The translations under genes were made by a program, and so were the position numbers. The notes under the pieces are model-generated. The model did no database searches and was not told the origin of the DNA. It saw only the letters and a list, made by a program, of their open reading frames with translations. A stretch of 64,000 nt of DNA from Lachnospiraceae bacterium JLR.KK002 (GTDB lineage: Bacteria > Bacillota > Clostridia > Lachnospirales > Lachnospiraceae). This document shows positions 8,819-18,300 of this stretch, piece by piece (positions within the stretch are counted from its first letter, which is position 1; the number at the start of each line of letters is the position of its first letter). The stretch spans positions 806,001 to 870,000 of the forward strand of contig JAYMNP010000001.1 of NCBI GenBank assembly GCA_036941025.1, in the 5' to 3' direction.

Positions 8819-11543
8819 ACTGACCGATAATTTCACGGAAAGTTCTGGAGAAATCCAGCTCCAGATCATCCCGGTACAGTTTCTGCATTCTGTCATACTG
8901 CTGTTTTGCTTCTGACTGTCTGCCGCTTTTGTACAGACAGAAGACAAGCTGCGATACTGCTTCTTCATTATAAGGATCGGCTTCCAGTATACGGCGGAAG
9001 AAAGGAAGAGCCTCTTCCGGATGATTTTCAAGGGTTTTGCCGGAGGCTCCGGATTTCAGTACCGTGAGGTACTGATGTTCCAGTTCCTTTGCCATGCCAT
9101 AGGACCAGAGGTAACCGCTGCCTCCCATGTAACTTCCGGGATACAGCTCCATAATCCGCTCTGGATGTTTTTGGCAGGCAGTCTCATCTTTGAAAAATAA
9201 CGTCAGTGCTTCCAGATCTGAATCCACAAGCTGCATGTTCAGAGAGTATTTCTTTTTTTCATAGGAAATCAGTTCTTCCAGCCCCTCCTGAGAAAATGCC
9301 TGACGGATGCTGTAAAGGGTGGTGTGAAACAGTGCAATGGCGCTTTTTTTGCCGGCTTCCGGCCATAAAAGTTCAATCAGTACTTCTCTGGAAACACTGC
9401 CGCCCTGCAGGTGGAACAGATAGGCGAACAGCTCCCGGGCTTTTTTTGTTCTCCATTTCAGGGGCTGACCTTCTGAGCCGGGAAGGAATACCAGGAAACC
9501 GTCCAGACACCGGATTTTGATTTTTCCGGATATTTTCTGCTCCGGAGCAGCGTCCGTTTCCTGCCGGGAAGGGATGTGATGGCGCGTATCGGAAGTATTT
9601 CTGCGGATGGAGTGGATTTCGTTTATAATCTGCCGGTGTTTCGGTGTAAAGTCCAGATTCCGGATGTGATTATTATTTAAAAATGTGCTGCCGCTGCGGG
9701 ACTGCTCCATGGCCTTGCGGTAATCGCCGGCATCCCAGGATAAGACAGCCAGGATTTCCCAGGCAACGGCCGTCTGAATGGTTTCACAGGCGGAATTTGT
9801 AAGGATTTCTCTGGCGGTCTGTCCTGCGGTTTCATAGTCGGCAGCCTGGTATGCATGTTTTAATTCTTCCGCCAGAATACAGTTCCGCAGAAGGAATCCT
9901 TCCGGAATGTGTTCTAACCGGATACCGGGGAAAGAAAAGGGGGATTCTGTTCGGTGGTTCAGCAGAGGAATTACCTGTTTTGCAGCAGACAGAAAGGTGT
10001 TTTTCCGAAATTGAGCGCCCTGACCTGTCCAGGAGGAAAGAAGCAGGGCGGCGTCCTCTAACTGATGCAGGCAGCATTTTATTTTAAGCTGCTCCGTACA
10101 GACAGCTTCTGTGGTTTCGTTCCAGCAGGTTTCACGGTCTTCCTGAGCCTGGGCCATGTACCTGTCCGCTTCTTCCAGTTCTCCGGTTTTTCGTTTTGCC
10201 GCCGCCTGGAACAGCAGAACACGTTTGTAATCCCGCAGGCGCCCTTCTTCCTGAAACATGGTTCCGGCCTGCTCCATCTGACGGTATGCCTCAGAAGTAT
10301 GGCCCAGGGCCATCAGATATTTTCCGTAAATAAACCTTGTTTTTGAAGTCAGTATGCAGTGCTCGGCTTCCAGAAATCCGAACCAGCGTTCCAGGGTGGC
10401 ATAGAGTCTGTCTTCTAACATGGAATCGCCGGAAACTTCCAGAACTGCCTGGACAATCTGGTCTGCCCTGCCCCGGCAGGCGTATTCCGCAGCCTGGATT
10501 TTTTCGTTGGTTTTCAGGAGAAAATAAGCGGCGGTGCGCAGGGTTTCCTGCTGTTCCTCCAATGTTGTCTGTGACAGCAGAAACTGCTGGAAAATAGAAT
10601 GATAGCGGTACAGGCATCCGTCTCCCAGCGTCTGTACAAACAGTTTTTCATTTGCCAGGTACCGCAGCATACCTTCAGAATTATAGATATCTGCCACCCG
10701 GTTGCAGACAGCGGGAGTCATATAGTCCAGGACAGCTGTCTTCTTCAGAAAAGTCTGAATATTATAGGGCAGCATATGATATACCTTTGTCATGAAATAA
10801 TCGGAGACTTCCAGATTTTCGCAGATTTCCTTCAAAATATCCAGGGTGGTGCTTTTTATCTGACGCTGAATCTGCAGCATAATCCGGGCAATGCCTACGG
10901 GCCATCCTTCCGTGCAGTCGTAAATCAGGCTGGCACACTGACGGGTATTTTCGCCCATATCTCCCAGCAGGAGCATAATCTCCTCCTGTGTGAATTTCAG
11001 TTCCTCCGTTCCGATGCAGACGGCTCGTCCGGAACTGATATATTTATCAAAAAATAGCGGGAGAGAACGTTTTTCCACAATAAAAAGACGGATTTTCCTG
11101 TCCATGGTTTCCATCAGAATATCCAGAAGGTTAAAGATATCCGGGTTGCTGATTTCCTGAAAATCATCGAAAACCACATTCAGGAAGCTGATACGGGTAT
11201 CCAGCCATATGACAAGCTGTTCCATCAGAATATCAATATCTTCCGGAAGCGGAACGGAAACCATGAAATCTTCGCCGGAATCTTCCAGCGCATTCTGAAC
11301 AGATTTTGTGAAATTCTGAATAAAAGACATCAGATCATTGTCCGTATCGCTGATACTGTACCAGGCGCTTTGCTCCGGAGAATGATGTATGTAATTGGCC
11401 AGTATCTGTGTCTTTCCGTAACCGGCGCCGGCATTGAGCAGGATGATATGTTCCTGCAGAGATGAGAGAAGGGTGTCTGCTGTGCGTTCCGTATATCCTT
11501 TGTCTACATTTGGTATCTGGATTTTACTGTTTTCGTTCCTCAT
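8805..11543 (-). CDS. STAND ATPase regulator with C-terminal SARP (winged helix + BTAD) domain
   Basis: A 912-residue signal-transduction ATPase. The N-terminal MalT-like NTPase has Walker A AGAGYGKT (38-45) and Walker B LNVVFDD (121-127), followed by winged-helix and TPR-like helices (about 250-650). The C-terminus has an OmpR-like winged helix (about 673-765; KWRTKKARELFAYLF) and a BTAD repeat domain (about 770-912), as in SARP activators. In AfsR-type proteins the SARP part is N-terminal; here it is C-terminal, replacing the LuxR helix-turn-helix of MalT. It is read divergently from the CIS structural operon, so it is the prime candidate activator. The ATG at 11543 is chosen over an upstream TTG at 11567 because AAAAGG precedes it. 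The ligand is unknown. Confidence 0.88.
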   Translation of the reverse strand: MRNENSKIQIPNVDKGYTERTADTLLSSLQEHIILLNAGAGYGKTQILANYIHHSPEQSAWYSISDTDNDLMSFIQNFTKSVQNALEDSGEDFMVSVPLPEDIDILMEQLVIWLDTRISFLNVVFDDFQEISNPDIFNLLDILMETMDRKIRLFIVEKRSLPLFFDKYISSGRAVCIGTEELKFTQEEIMLLLGDMGENTRQCASLIYDCTEGWPVGIARIMLQIQRQIKSTTLDILKEICENLEVSDYFMTKVYHMLPYNIQTFLKKTAVLDYMTPAVCNRVADIYNSEGMLRYLANEKLFVQTLGDGCLYRYHSIFQQFLLSQTTLEEQQETLRTAAYFLLKTNEKIQAAEYACRGRADQIVQAVLEVSGDSMLEDRLYATLERWFGFLEAEHCILTSKTRFIYGKYLMALGHTSEAYRQMEQAGTMFQEEGRLRDYKRVLLFQAAAKRKTGELEEADRYMAQAQEDRETCWNETTEAVCTEQLKIKCCLHQLEDAALLLSSWTGQGAQFRKNTFLSAAKQVIPLLNHRTESPFSFPGIRLEHIPEGFLLRNCILAEELKHAYQAADYETAGQTAREILTNSACETIQTAVAWEILAVLSWDAGDYRKAMEQSRSGSTFLNNNHIRNLDFTPKHRQIINEIHSIRRNTSDTRHHIPSRQETDAAPEQKISGKIKIRCLDGFLVFLPGSEGQPLKWRTKKARELFAYLFHLQGGSVSREVLIELLWPEAGKKSAIALFHTTLYSIRQAFSQEGLEELISYEKKKYSLNMQLVDSDLEALTLFFKDETACQKHPERIMELYPGSYMGGSGYLWSYGMAKELEHQYLTVLKSGASGKTLENHPEEALPFFRRILEADPYNEEAVSQLVFCLYKSGRQSEAKQQYDRMQKLYRDDLELDFSRTFREIIGQSAAP

Positions 11544-11584
11544 TTTGCCGCATCCTTTTGTATACAAATATAAAAAGCGCTGTG

Positions 11585-11648
11585 AACGCCTGTAAATTTT
11601 CCTGTTTCAGAATATCATACAGGAAATAAAACAGACTTTGCAGGCGTT
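11585..11648 (-). promoter_or_regulatory. Nested palindrome in the leader of the regulator gene
   Basis: Outer arms 11585-11596 (AACGCCTGTAAA) and 11637-11648 match in 11 of 12 positions. Inner arms 11598-11605 (TTTCCTGT) and 11619-11626 match in 8 of 8. As minus-strand RNA this forms a long two-part hairpin, followed shortly by a T run, about 40 bases before the regulator start. It could be an attenuator or an operator. Confidence 0.55.
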
Positions 11649-11731
11649 TTTCATACATTGCATTTTTTCCGGTATGATTTGCGGATGCCCGGCAACAGAC
11701 CGGAAATACCACTTTTATTTTATCTGTTTTT

Positions 11732-11838
11732 GATGAAATTTGGAACTGCCCCAACGGGTAGTTTCCGATGAAAAAAGGAACTGTCAGAAAAATTTTCCCG
11801 AATTGTTCAGAATTTTGTTTAGTGGCATGTTTTATAAT
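11732..11838 (+). promoter_or_regulatory. Control region of the CIS structural operon: direct repeats and TATAAT
   Basis: A 17-bp motif GATGAAA-N3-GGAACTG occurs at 11732-11748 and 11767-11783, differing only in the three middle bases. Downstream is a perfect TATAAT (11833-11838) with no recognisable -35 at the usual distance. A promoter with a good -10, no -35 and upstream direct repeats is typical of activator dependence. The divergent STAND-SARP protein is the obvious candidate activator (inferred). Apart from this entry, the nested palindrome and the 5' UTR hairpin, I see nothing in 11544-11962. Confidence 0.6.
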
Positions 11839-11847
11839 CAAACAAGA

Positions 11848-11880
11848 TTAAGGTGGCGGGAGCATACATTGCCGCCTTAA
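11848..11880 (+). other. 5' UTR hairpin of the CIS transcript
   Basis: TTAAGGTGGC (11848-11857) pairs with GCCGCCTTAA (11871-11880) through 10 base pairs including one G-U. If transcription starts about 7 bases after the TATAAT, the hairpin sits at the extreme 5' end of the long mRNA, where it could protect it from decay. Confidence 0.5.
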
Positions 11881-11962
11881 CGTTAAGTTACAGAACGATG
11901 AGTTTTTACAAGGAAAGGAGGTAGCCGGCATTAGCGGTAAATGCTGCTGGTGTTGGGAGATT

Positions 11963-13699
11963 ATGGCTGAATATTTATCACCAGGCGTATATGTAGAGGA
12001 ATTTGATTCAGGCGGAAAGCCAATGGAAGGCGTTGGTACAAGTACAGCCGGCTTTATCGGCCTTGCGGAGAGAGGGCCGGCAGAAGGCGTTCCTCAGCTT
12101 GTTACCAATTTTGCAGATTTTAAGAGGAAGTTCGGCGGATATCTTTCTGAAAATGAGTTTGGGGAATATCGGTTTTTATCCTATGCAGTGGAACACTTTT
12201 TTGTAAACGGAGGTTCCCGCTGTTATATTTCCCGCGTGGCCCCCGGCGACGCAAAGGCTGCACAGGCCAGAGTTCCGGCTCAGGACACGGTACTTCGGGT
12301 ACGTGCGAAGAATCCCGGACTGTGGGGAAACAGCATGAGCATTGTGGTAACTCCGGCAAGCAAGGCAAAGACCCAGATTCTGGAGGAACTTCAGACTGCC
12401 GACGGCAAACAGTATTCGGTAAAGAATTCCGCAGGTTTCCACGAGGGCGATGTGGTTGTATACAAAGACATGACCAATGTGGTGTACAACCGTGTGGTTA
12501 AGAGCCAGGACAATATTGTCGTATTTGAAAAGGAATTTGAACAGGATGTGGTGGATAAGAACCTGCTGCCGTCCAAAGTGATTTCCACCTGTGAATTCAA
12601 TCTGGAAGTGAAGTATGACGACATTGTGGAATTCTATGAAAATCTCTCCTTCAATGTGTCTATTCCCAATTATGTGGAGAAGAAGACGGCAAAGTCTGAC
12701 CTTATTGAAGTAAAGTATGTGGGAAGCGCCAAAAGCGAAGCGGTGGCTCCTTTTGACGAAATTGCCGGAGAGGACCCGGAGAAGGCATTCTGCGTGGTTG
12801 CTCTGAAAGGCGGAAGCAACGGTTCCGTATCCAATATCAGCGCCGCAGATTTTATCGGCGTGGACAAGGGCGCCGGAAAACGTACCGGAATTCAGGCATT
12901 TCTGGATAATGACAATGTGTCCATTATGGCTGTGCCCGGCGTTGTGGACCCCAACGTACAGTTAATGCTGGTGGCTCACTGCGAGAACCTTGCCAGCCGT
13001 TTTGCGGTACTGGATATGCCCAGAAATGCAAAGAAAATGGATGATATCATTGCCCACAGGGAAATTGTGGACAGCAATTATGCAGCCATGTATCATCCCT
13101 GGCTGGAAGTGTTTGACCCGCTGGACAAGAAGAATATGGCAATTCCGCCCTCCGGTTCCGTTATCGGAATATATGCACGCAGCGACAACACCAGAGGCGT
13201 ACATAAGGCTCCGGCCAATGAAACGGTACGGGCATGTGTGGGACTGGACTGCCAGTTTAACAAGGGCGAGCAGGATATTCTGAATCCGAAAGGGGTCAAC
13301 CTGATTCGTTCTTTCCCAGGACAGGGTATCCGTTTATGGGGTGCGCGTACAGCCAGCAGCGACGGAAGCTGGAAATACATTAACGTGCGCCGGCTGTTTA
13401 TCTTTATTGAAGAAAGCATTAAGGCCAATACCAACTGGGCGGTATTTGAGCCCAACGACGAGGTATTGTGGGTACGGGTGAAACGGACCATTGATGTGTT
13501 CCTGACAGGGCTCTGGAGAGGCGGCGCTCTTGCAGGCTCAGCGCCTTCGGAAGCATTTTTCGTCAACTGCGGCAGAAATACCATGAGCCAGGATGATATT
13601 GACAACGGAAGGCTGGTATGCGTCATCGGCATTGCACCGGTAAAACCTGCGGAATTTGTAATCTTCCGGATTTCACAGAAAACAGGTGATTCCGTATAA
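11963..13699 (+). CDS. Contractile tail sheath protein
   Basis: A 578-residue sheath protein of the phage/eCIS family (Afp2-4, Pvc2-4). The N-terminus YLSPGVYVEEFDSG is the classic handshake arm. The C-terminal region (about 440-578, from INVRRLFIFIEESIKANTNW) is the conserved sheath core. It polymerises around the tube and contracts to drive it outward. There is only one sheath gene here, whereas Afp and PVC have three. GGGAG precedes the ATG; a stronger AAAGGAGGT lies at 11915-11923 in front of an in-frame ATT (11930), leaving the exact start slightly open. This is the first gene of the structural operon. Confidence 0.95.
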   Translation: MAEYLSPGVYVEEFDSGGKPMEGVGTSTAGFIGLAERGPAEGVPQLVTNFADFKRKFGGYLSENEFGEYRFLSYAVEHFFVNGGSRCYISRVAPGDAKAAQARVPAQDTVLRVRAKNPGLWGNSMSIVVTPASKAKTQILEELQTADGKQYSVKNSAGFHEGDVVVYKDMTNVVYNRVVKSQDNIVVFEKEFEQDVVDKNLLPSKVISTCEFNLEVKYDDIVEFYENLSFNVSIPNYVEKKTAKSDLIEVKYVGSAKSEAVAPFDEIAGEDPEKAFCVVALKGGSNGSVSNISAADFIGVDKGAGKRTGIQAFLDNDNVSIMAVPGVVDPNVQLMLVAHCENLASRFAVLDMPRNAKKMDDIIAHREIVDSNYAAMYHPWLEVFDPLDKKNMAIPPSGSVIGIYARSDNTRGVHKAPANETVRACVGLDCQFNKGEQDILNPKGVNLIRSFPGQGIRLWGARTASSDGSWKYINVRRLFIFIEESIKANTNWAVFEPNDEVLWVRVKRTIDVFLTGLWRGGALAGSAPSEAFFVNCGRNTMSQDDIDNGRLVCVIGIAPVKPAEFVIFRISQKTGDSV

Positions 13700-13753
13700 G
13701 GATAAAACATTTCTCTGAAATGAAATGAATTTGGAAAGGAGCGTTGTGAGGAG

Positions 13754-14179
13754 ATGGCAAGTACTCCATATGGAAAGTTTAGATATAAGGTGGAAATAGA
13801 CGGTCTGGAGGCCGGCGGTTTTTCCGAGGCATCCGGGTTCGACGCGTCAATTGACGTCATTGAGTATCGCGAGGGCGATATGGTGCAGACGCCCATGAAA
13901 CTTCCCGGACTGAAAAAATACGGGAATATTACCCTGAAGAAGGGCGTTGCGGATTCCATGGTAATGTATGAGTGGATGATTGCAGGTGTGGAAGGCGAAG
14001 TGGAGCGCAAGACGATTACCATTACGATTCTGGATGAAACGGAAACAGCTACCGCTTCCTGGCAGGTAATCAACGCATGGCCTGCAAAATACACAGCACC
14101 GGATTTCAGTGCGACAACTTCTGATGTTGCCATTGAGTCCCTTGAAATTGCCCATGAGGGAATGACCAGAGTTTCGTAA
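13754..14179 (+). CDS. Inner tube protein 1 (gp19/Hcp-like)
   Basis: A 141-residue protein of the T4 gp19-like tube family (Afp1/Pvc1). Visible marks are FRYKVEIDGLEAGGFSEASG at the N-terminus, the YREG loop, and the C-terminal SLEIAHEGMTRVS strand. Hexameric rings stack to form the rigid tube inside the sheath. It follows the sheath by 54 bases with a strong AAGGAGCG/GAGGAG ribosome binding site, fitting its need for high expression. A stem-loop follows the gene. Confidence 0.93.
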   Translation: MASTPYGKFRYKVEIDGLEAGGFSEASGFDASIDVIEYREGDMVQTPMKLPGLKKYGNITLKKGVADSMVMYEWMIAGVEGEVERKTITITILDETETATASWQVINAWPAKYTAPDFSATTSDVAIESLEIAHEGMTRVS

Positions 14180-14222
14180 AAATTATGATACGGTGTTATG
14201 ACTGACAGGTTACATAAATACG

Positions 14223-14251
14223 TGCTCCGGGCATGGAAACTGTCCGGAGCA
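14223..14251 (+). other. Stem-loop after the sheath and tube genes
   Basis: TGCTCCGG (14223-14230) and CCGGAGCA (14244-14251) form an 8-bp perfect stem with a 13-base loop and no T run. It lies between the two abundant structural genes and the assembly genes. It may be a processing or mRNA-stabilising site that helps set different protein levels. Confidence 0.45.
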
Positions 14252-14274
14252 GACAGGAAAGCAAAGGTAAAAAC

Positions 14275-14643
14275 ATGTTTGAGACAGAATTTTCTTTTGT
14301 CCTGCCCAAAGGTTATGTGGACAGGGATGGAAATCTCCATCGGGAAGGGCGGATGCGGCTGGCTACGGCGGCAGATGAAATCATACCCCTGCGGGATCCA
14401 AGAGTACAGCAGAATCCGGGGTATCTGGTAATTATTCTGCTTTCCCGCGTAATTACCAGCCTGGGAACCATGCCTGCAGTGGACACGAAAGTAATCGAGG
14501 GGCTGTATACGCCGGATCTGGCGTATCTGCAGGATTTGTATGAAAGGGTAAATCAGGCGGAAGTGCCTGTATACCGTACCGTCTGCCCCCATTGCGGGGA
14601 GGAAATTACTGTACCTGTAAATTTTATGGAAGCCGGGCTGTAA
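14275..14643 (+). CDS. Phage-tail-assembly-like CIS protein
   Basis: A 122-residue soluble protein. The segment FETEFSFVLPKGYVDRDG, then REGRMRLATAADEI, then PLRDPRVQQNPGYLVIILLSRVI matches the tail-assembly chaperone-like proteins that sit between the tubes in Actinobacterial and other eCIS loci. Residues near the C-terminus, CPHCGEE, form a half zinc-ribbon motif. The start at 14275 follows AAAGG; an in-frame ATG at 14233 lies in the stem-loop. Its stop is nearly fused to the next gene. A role in tube assembly is inferred from family and position. Confidence 0.8.
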   Translation: MFETEFSFVLPKGYVDRDGNLHREGRMRLATAADEIIPLRDPRVQQNPGYLVIILLSRVITSLGTMPAVDTKVIEGLYTPDLAYLQDLYERVNQAEVPVYRTVCPHCGEEITVPVNFMEAGL

Positions 14644-14645
14644 AT

Positions 14646-14825
14646 GTGTATCCGGCGGACCGAATTTATGAGGAGGCGGCCTTTATCGCCTATTATGTGC
14701 ACTGGAGCCGGGAGGATGTTCTGGGCCTTACCCACCGGGAAAGGCTCCGCTGGTGCCGGGAGATATCGGAGATTAACAGAAAAGTCAGCCATGAACAGCC
14801 GGAAGATGATATTTTCCGGATATAG
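14646..14825 (+). CDS. DUF6760-type small CIS protein
   Basis: A 59-residue protein read from GTG at 14646, two bases after the previous stop. The sequence YPADRIYEEAAFIAYYVHWS then REDVLGLTHRERLRW closely follows the short conserved protein (DUF6760) seen right after the tail-assembly gene in Actinobacterial CIS loci. In that layout the two small proteins precede the second tube protein, exactly as here. Function is unknown; an assembly factor is likely. An ATG at 14644 in another frame gives no family match. Confidence 0.75.
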   Translation: MYPADRIYEEAAFIAYYVHWSREDVLGLTHRERLRWCREISEINRKVSHEQPEDDIFRI

Positions 14826-14910
14826 GCGAATCTGCAACAGTTCAGACAGGTCTGCGCTTTTACTGCGCTGACCGTAAGAAAACGTAAAACGGGTACAGAG
14901 GTGAAAAGAG

Positions 14911-15351
14911 ATGGCAGTGCAGGACAATCTTGCAAAACGTACTAAATTTAAAGTGATATTGAATGGAATGCCTCTGGGATTTTCCAAAGTATCTAATATA
15001 TCTGCCACCATGGAATTTGAAACGGTGACAGAGGGCGGGGTAAATGACCGGGTGCATTACCTGCCGAAGCCGCGTCAGTCCATGGATAAACTGGTTCTGG
15101 AATACGGCATTGCCAGCGGGGAACTGACCCGTACCACCCTGACAGCCGGGTATGAACTGAAAAAGGGAATTGTCATTATGGTTATGCCGGAGTCAGGCAT
15201 GATTCCCACAGCCACTTACGAGGCAAAGTGGGGTATTGTTACCAAATGGGAAATTGACACGCTGGACGCTACCAGCAGCGGCCTGCTGATTAAAAAAGTG
15301 GAAATTTCACATAACGGATTATCGGAAACCATCAATAAGATTGGATTTTAA
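14911..15351 (+). CDS. Inner tube protein 2 (tube initiator-like)
   Basis: A 146-residue second gp19-like tube protein (Afp5/Pvc5-like). It has the FKVILNGMPLGFSKVSNISA N-terminus, the VHYLPKPRQSMDKLVLEYG middle and the KKVEISHNGLSETINKIGF C-terminal strand. In eCIS the second tube gene makes the first ring(s) on the baseplate hub, adapting hub symmetry to the tube. It is shorter and divergent from tube 1, consistent with such a role. GAGGTG precedes the ATG. Confidence 0.88.
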   Translation: MAVQDNLAKRTKFKVILNGMPLGFSKVSNISATMEFETVTEGGVNDRVHYLPKPRQSMDKLVLEYGIASGELTRTTLTAGYELKKGIVIMVMPESGMIPTATYEAKWGIVTKWEIDTLDATSSGLLIKKVEISHNGLSETINKIGF

Positions 15352-15359
15352 GGAAACCT

Positions 15360-18300
15360 ATGCTGAAGTTACGAAAGCCTTTTTTACAGAACATACAGCT
15401 TCATATCAGACAGGATTTGCTGCAGAGCCTGTGGGACAAATATGTTCCTGCATCTTCCCCGGAGTATGAACAGATTCAGCTCGTCTATCTGAGCGGGGAA
15501 ACCGGACAGGAAGAGGGGCAGCCCAGGCAGATACAGCTCTTAATCAGCCTTTTGCTGAAAAACAGAATGCTGCAGATGGGAGAGGAAAAATATCCGTCTT
15601 CTCTGGCTTTTGGTATTCGGAGGATGGAGACCAGCCTTAAGCGGGTGGAGAAGTATTGTCTTACCCAGTTAAAGGGCAGGGATTTTACCATGTTCCGAAG
15701 TGTGGAGCAGTATATGACGCTGCTGGAGCAGGAACAGACGGAGAGCAGACGTTATGAAGGCTGGCAGAGGGAACATCAGGAAACAGAACAGAAACTGGAA
15801 GAATACCGGTTGCTTTCCATTTTTTCCCGGCAGGTCAGAGAATTTCTGGAGGAGCATTCGAAGCAGATGACCGGGGCGCCGGAGCGGGAACTCCTTGCTT
15901 CTCTGTCTGAGACGGAATACCGCAGACTGGCAGAGACTTCCATCTGGCAGAGGAGGGAAGCAGTAATTGCTTATCTGAAAACCTGCGGCGGGGTACAGGC
16001 CGGGCGGATGACAGAGCGCCTGAAAGAAGAGACCGCTCTTTGCAGGAGCCTTATCCGGAAGACAGGACTGGCGGAGACGGACCGAAAAGAAAGAGCCCTG
16101 ACGGAAGAAAGGGAATTGCGGGAAAGAACTGCCAGGGACAGATTCGCAAAACTGAAATTTGCAGGAAAAAAATATGCCAGACTGAAAACAGGAAACCCGG
16201 AAACGCCGGAGAAATCAGAAAAATCGGAACGGGATGAAGCGGCGTTCCGGAAGGTTCTGAAGCCTGCGGCGGGACAGACAGAGGGCGACAGGCTGTCTGA
16301 CCTGGCGAAGCTGTTTGAGCAGAAGGAATTTCTGCTGTTTTACCGGCAGGTGGTGGAGCCGGAACAGGAGCCGGAGCAGGAAGACAGTCCGCTGACAGTC
16401 TGGAAGAAAAGCCGTGAGGAAATGATTTCTTATCTGGACAGAGTAGCCCTTCGGCTGGAACATAAAAGAACAGAAGCTGCAATGTCTGACATACCGGAGG
16501 CGAAGGTTCTGCAGCAGGTGCGGGAGCAGGCAGACATGCTTTTTCCGGAACAGATGCGGCATTTGGAGGAAGAACAGGTACGGGAATGGAACAGGAATTT
16601 CCGGGAACAGATTTCTTCCATGGTGGAGGAAGAACCCTTTACCGTTCTTGCGGATGTAACAAAAGACTGGGAGGAACCGTCTCAGCTTGTTCAGAAGCTG
16701 GAGGACACCGGAGAACGGTGGAAGGAACAGCTCAGACAGCGGGAAGAACGGATGTTTGAAAAATACCGGGAACAGTATCAGGGAGTACTGCAGGAAGAAA
16801 CATTCCGAATCCGGTATCAGGAAAAAGCCGGACAGGAAGGGCTGACGGAAGAAGAAATTCAGAATATATGTACATGGAGCAGACTGCTGCTGGAGACATC
16901 TGTTTACGGGATACCGGAAGAAAAGATGGAATCTTCCGAAGAAAGGGAACCCGCTCCGATAATTCCGGCCAAAGAAGGGGAATATGAGAAGGAACTGGTA
17001 TACCTTATGGAACAGGTAAGCCGCAGAATAGAAGGTTGGAATGTATATGAGAAGGAACCTGTTCCGGTTCAGCGCAGGAGTTCTTATCAGGTAAATCAGA
17101 CAGAAGAACAGAGAGAAGGTCTGGAAAAGCTGCTGCTTCATCTCCACGGAATGGAAGAAGAACAGAAAGGGGAATTTGTCAGCCGACTGGTGGAAGCGGT
17201 GCTGCTCTGGCAGCAGGCGGCCGGTATGGAGCAGTCTTCCGGAACAGCTTCCGGTGACAGTATTTCCGATTGGAGACAGGAAACAGTTCCCGCATCGGCA
17301 GAGCAGGAAGCAATGTTCCGTTTTGTAGAGGAAAATTTCATAAAACAACAGAAAGAATATCCGGATTCAGACAGTCAGACAGAGGAAGAAATCCATCGAA
17401 TCTGTACTTATGGAAAAATAATTCTGGATTCTGTAAGCCTGGAGTATCGGCCAGCACAGGAGGAGTACCGGGCGGCACAGGAAGAACAGCGGCCGGCACA
17501 GGAGGAGCCTTATCAGGAACTGGTTTCAATCATAAAACAGATTAATCAGTATATGGAAAACAGGGCGATATACGGAGAGAATCATATTTTGCTCCGGAAG
17601 GAAAGTCAGATAAAAGAACCGGACAAAGAAGAAACCCGACGGATGCTGACCTATGTTCGTAATCTGAACGAAGAACAGCGGGAAGGATTTGTACGAAGAC
17701 TGGCAGATGCGGTATTGCTCCGGCATCAGACAGATGTTCTGCAGAAGGTTCTTACGAAACAGAAGACAGAACTTTCAGAAGAACAGAAGACAGAGCTTTC
17801 AGAAAAACAGAAGACAGAGTTTTCAGAAAAGTTCTCTGTTATGCAGGAACAGAATCGGGAAACAGTTCAGGCAGAAACGTCCGCTTTTCCGTCTGCCGAA
17901 TTACAGCTTCTGCAGTCAGAAGAAACCGGCGCGGCAGGTGTGGCTTACCGGGAGATGTGGGAATGGAGCGAATCTCTGCTGTTTCATCCGGAACAGGAGC
18001 AGGAACGGGAAGACGGAGATATTTTGTCCGGGCAGTGGCAGACGGAGAATCTCCTTTCGCAGGATATGAGCCAGGAAGATTTGCAGACTCAGCTCATACG
18101 CCGTCAGATAGAAGGTGCAAAAGACCGGAACAGCCTGCAGCGCCTGCTGGTACAGATGAACCATCAGACAGAAGACAGGCTCCATCTGGTGTATGCAGAC
18201 AGCCAGCTTGCAATGGCGCCGATTCAGAGTCTTCTCCGCCATATCCGGACACTGGATGAGAAACAGTATGGAATTCTGTTAAGAGAGCTGTCCCGGATTG

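Noticed and set aside
11800..11816. SARP heptamer repeats GAATTGT/GAATTTT close to the CIS -10
   Set aside because: The 10-bp spacing and AT-rich content make a chance match likely; the 17-bp repeats further upstream are stronger.
13093..14592. Long open frame on the minus strand across sheath and tube genes (about 499 codons)
   Set aside because: It lies opposite clear sheath, tube and assembly genes and shows no domain; it is a codon-bias shadow.
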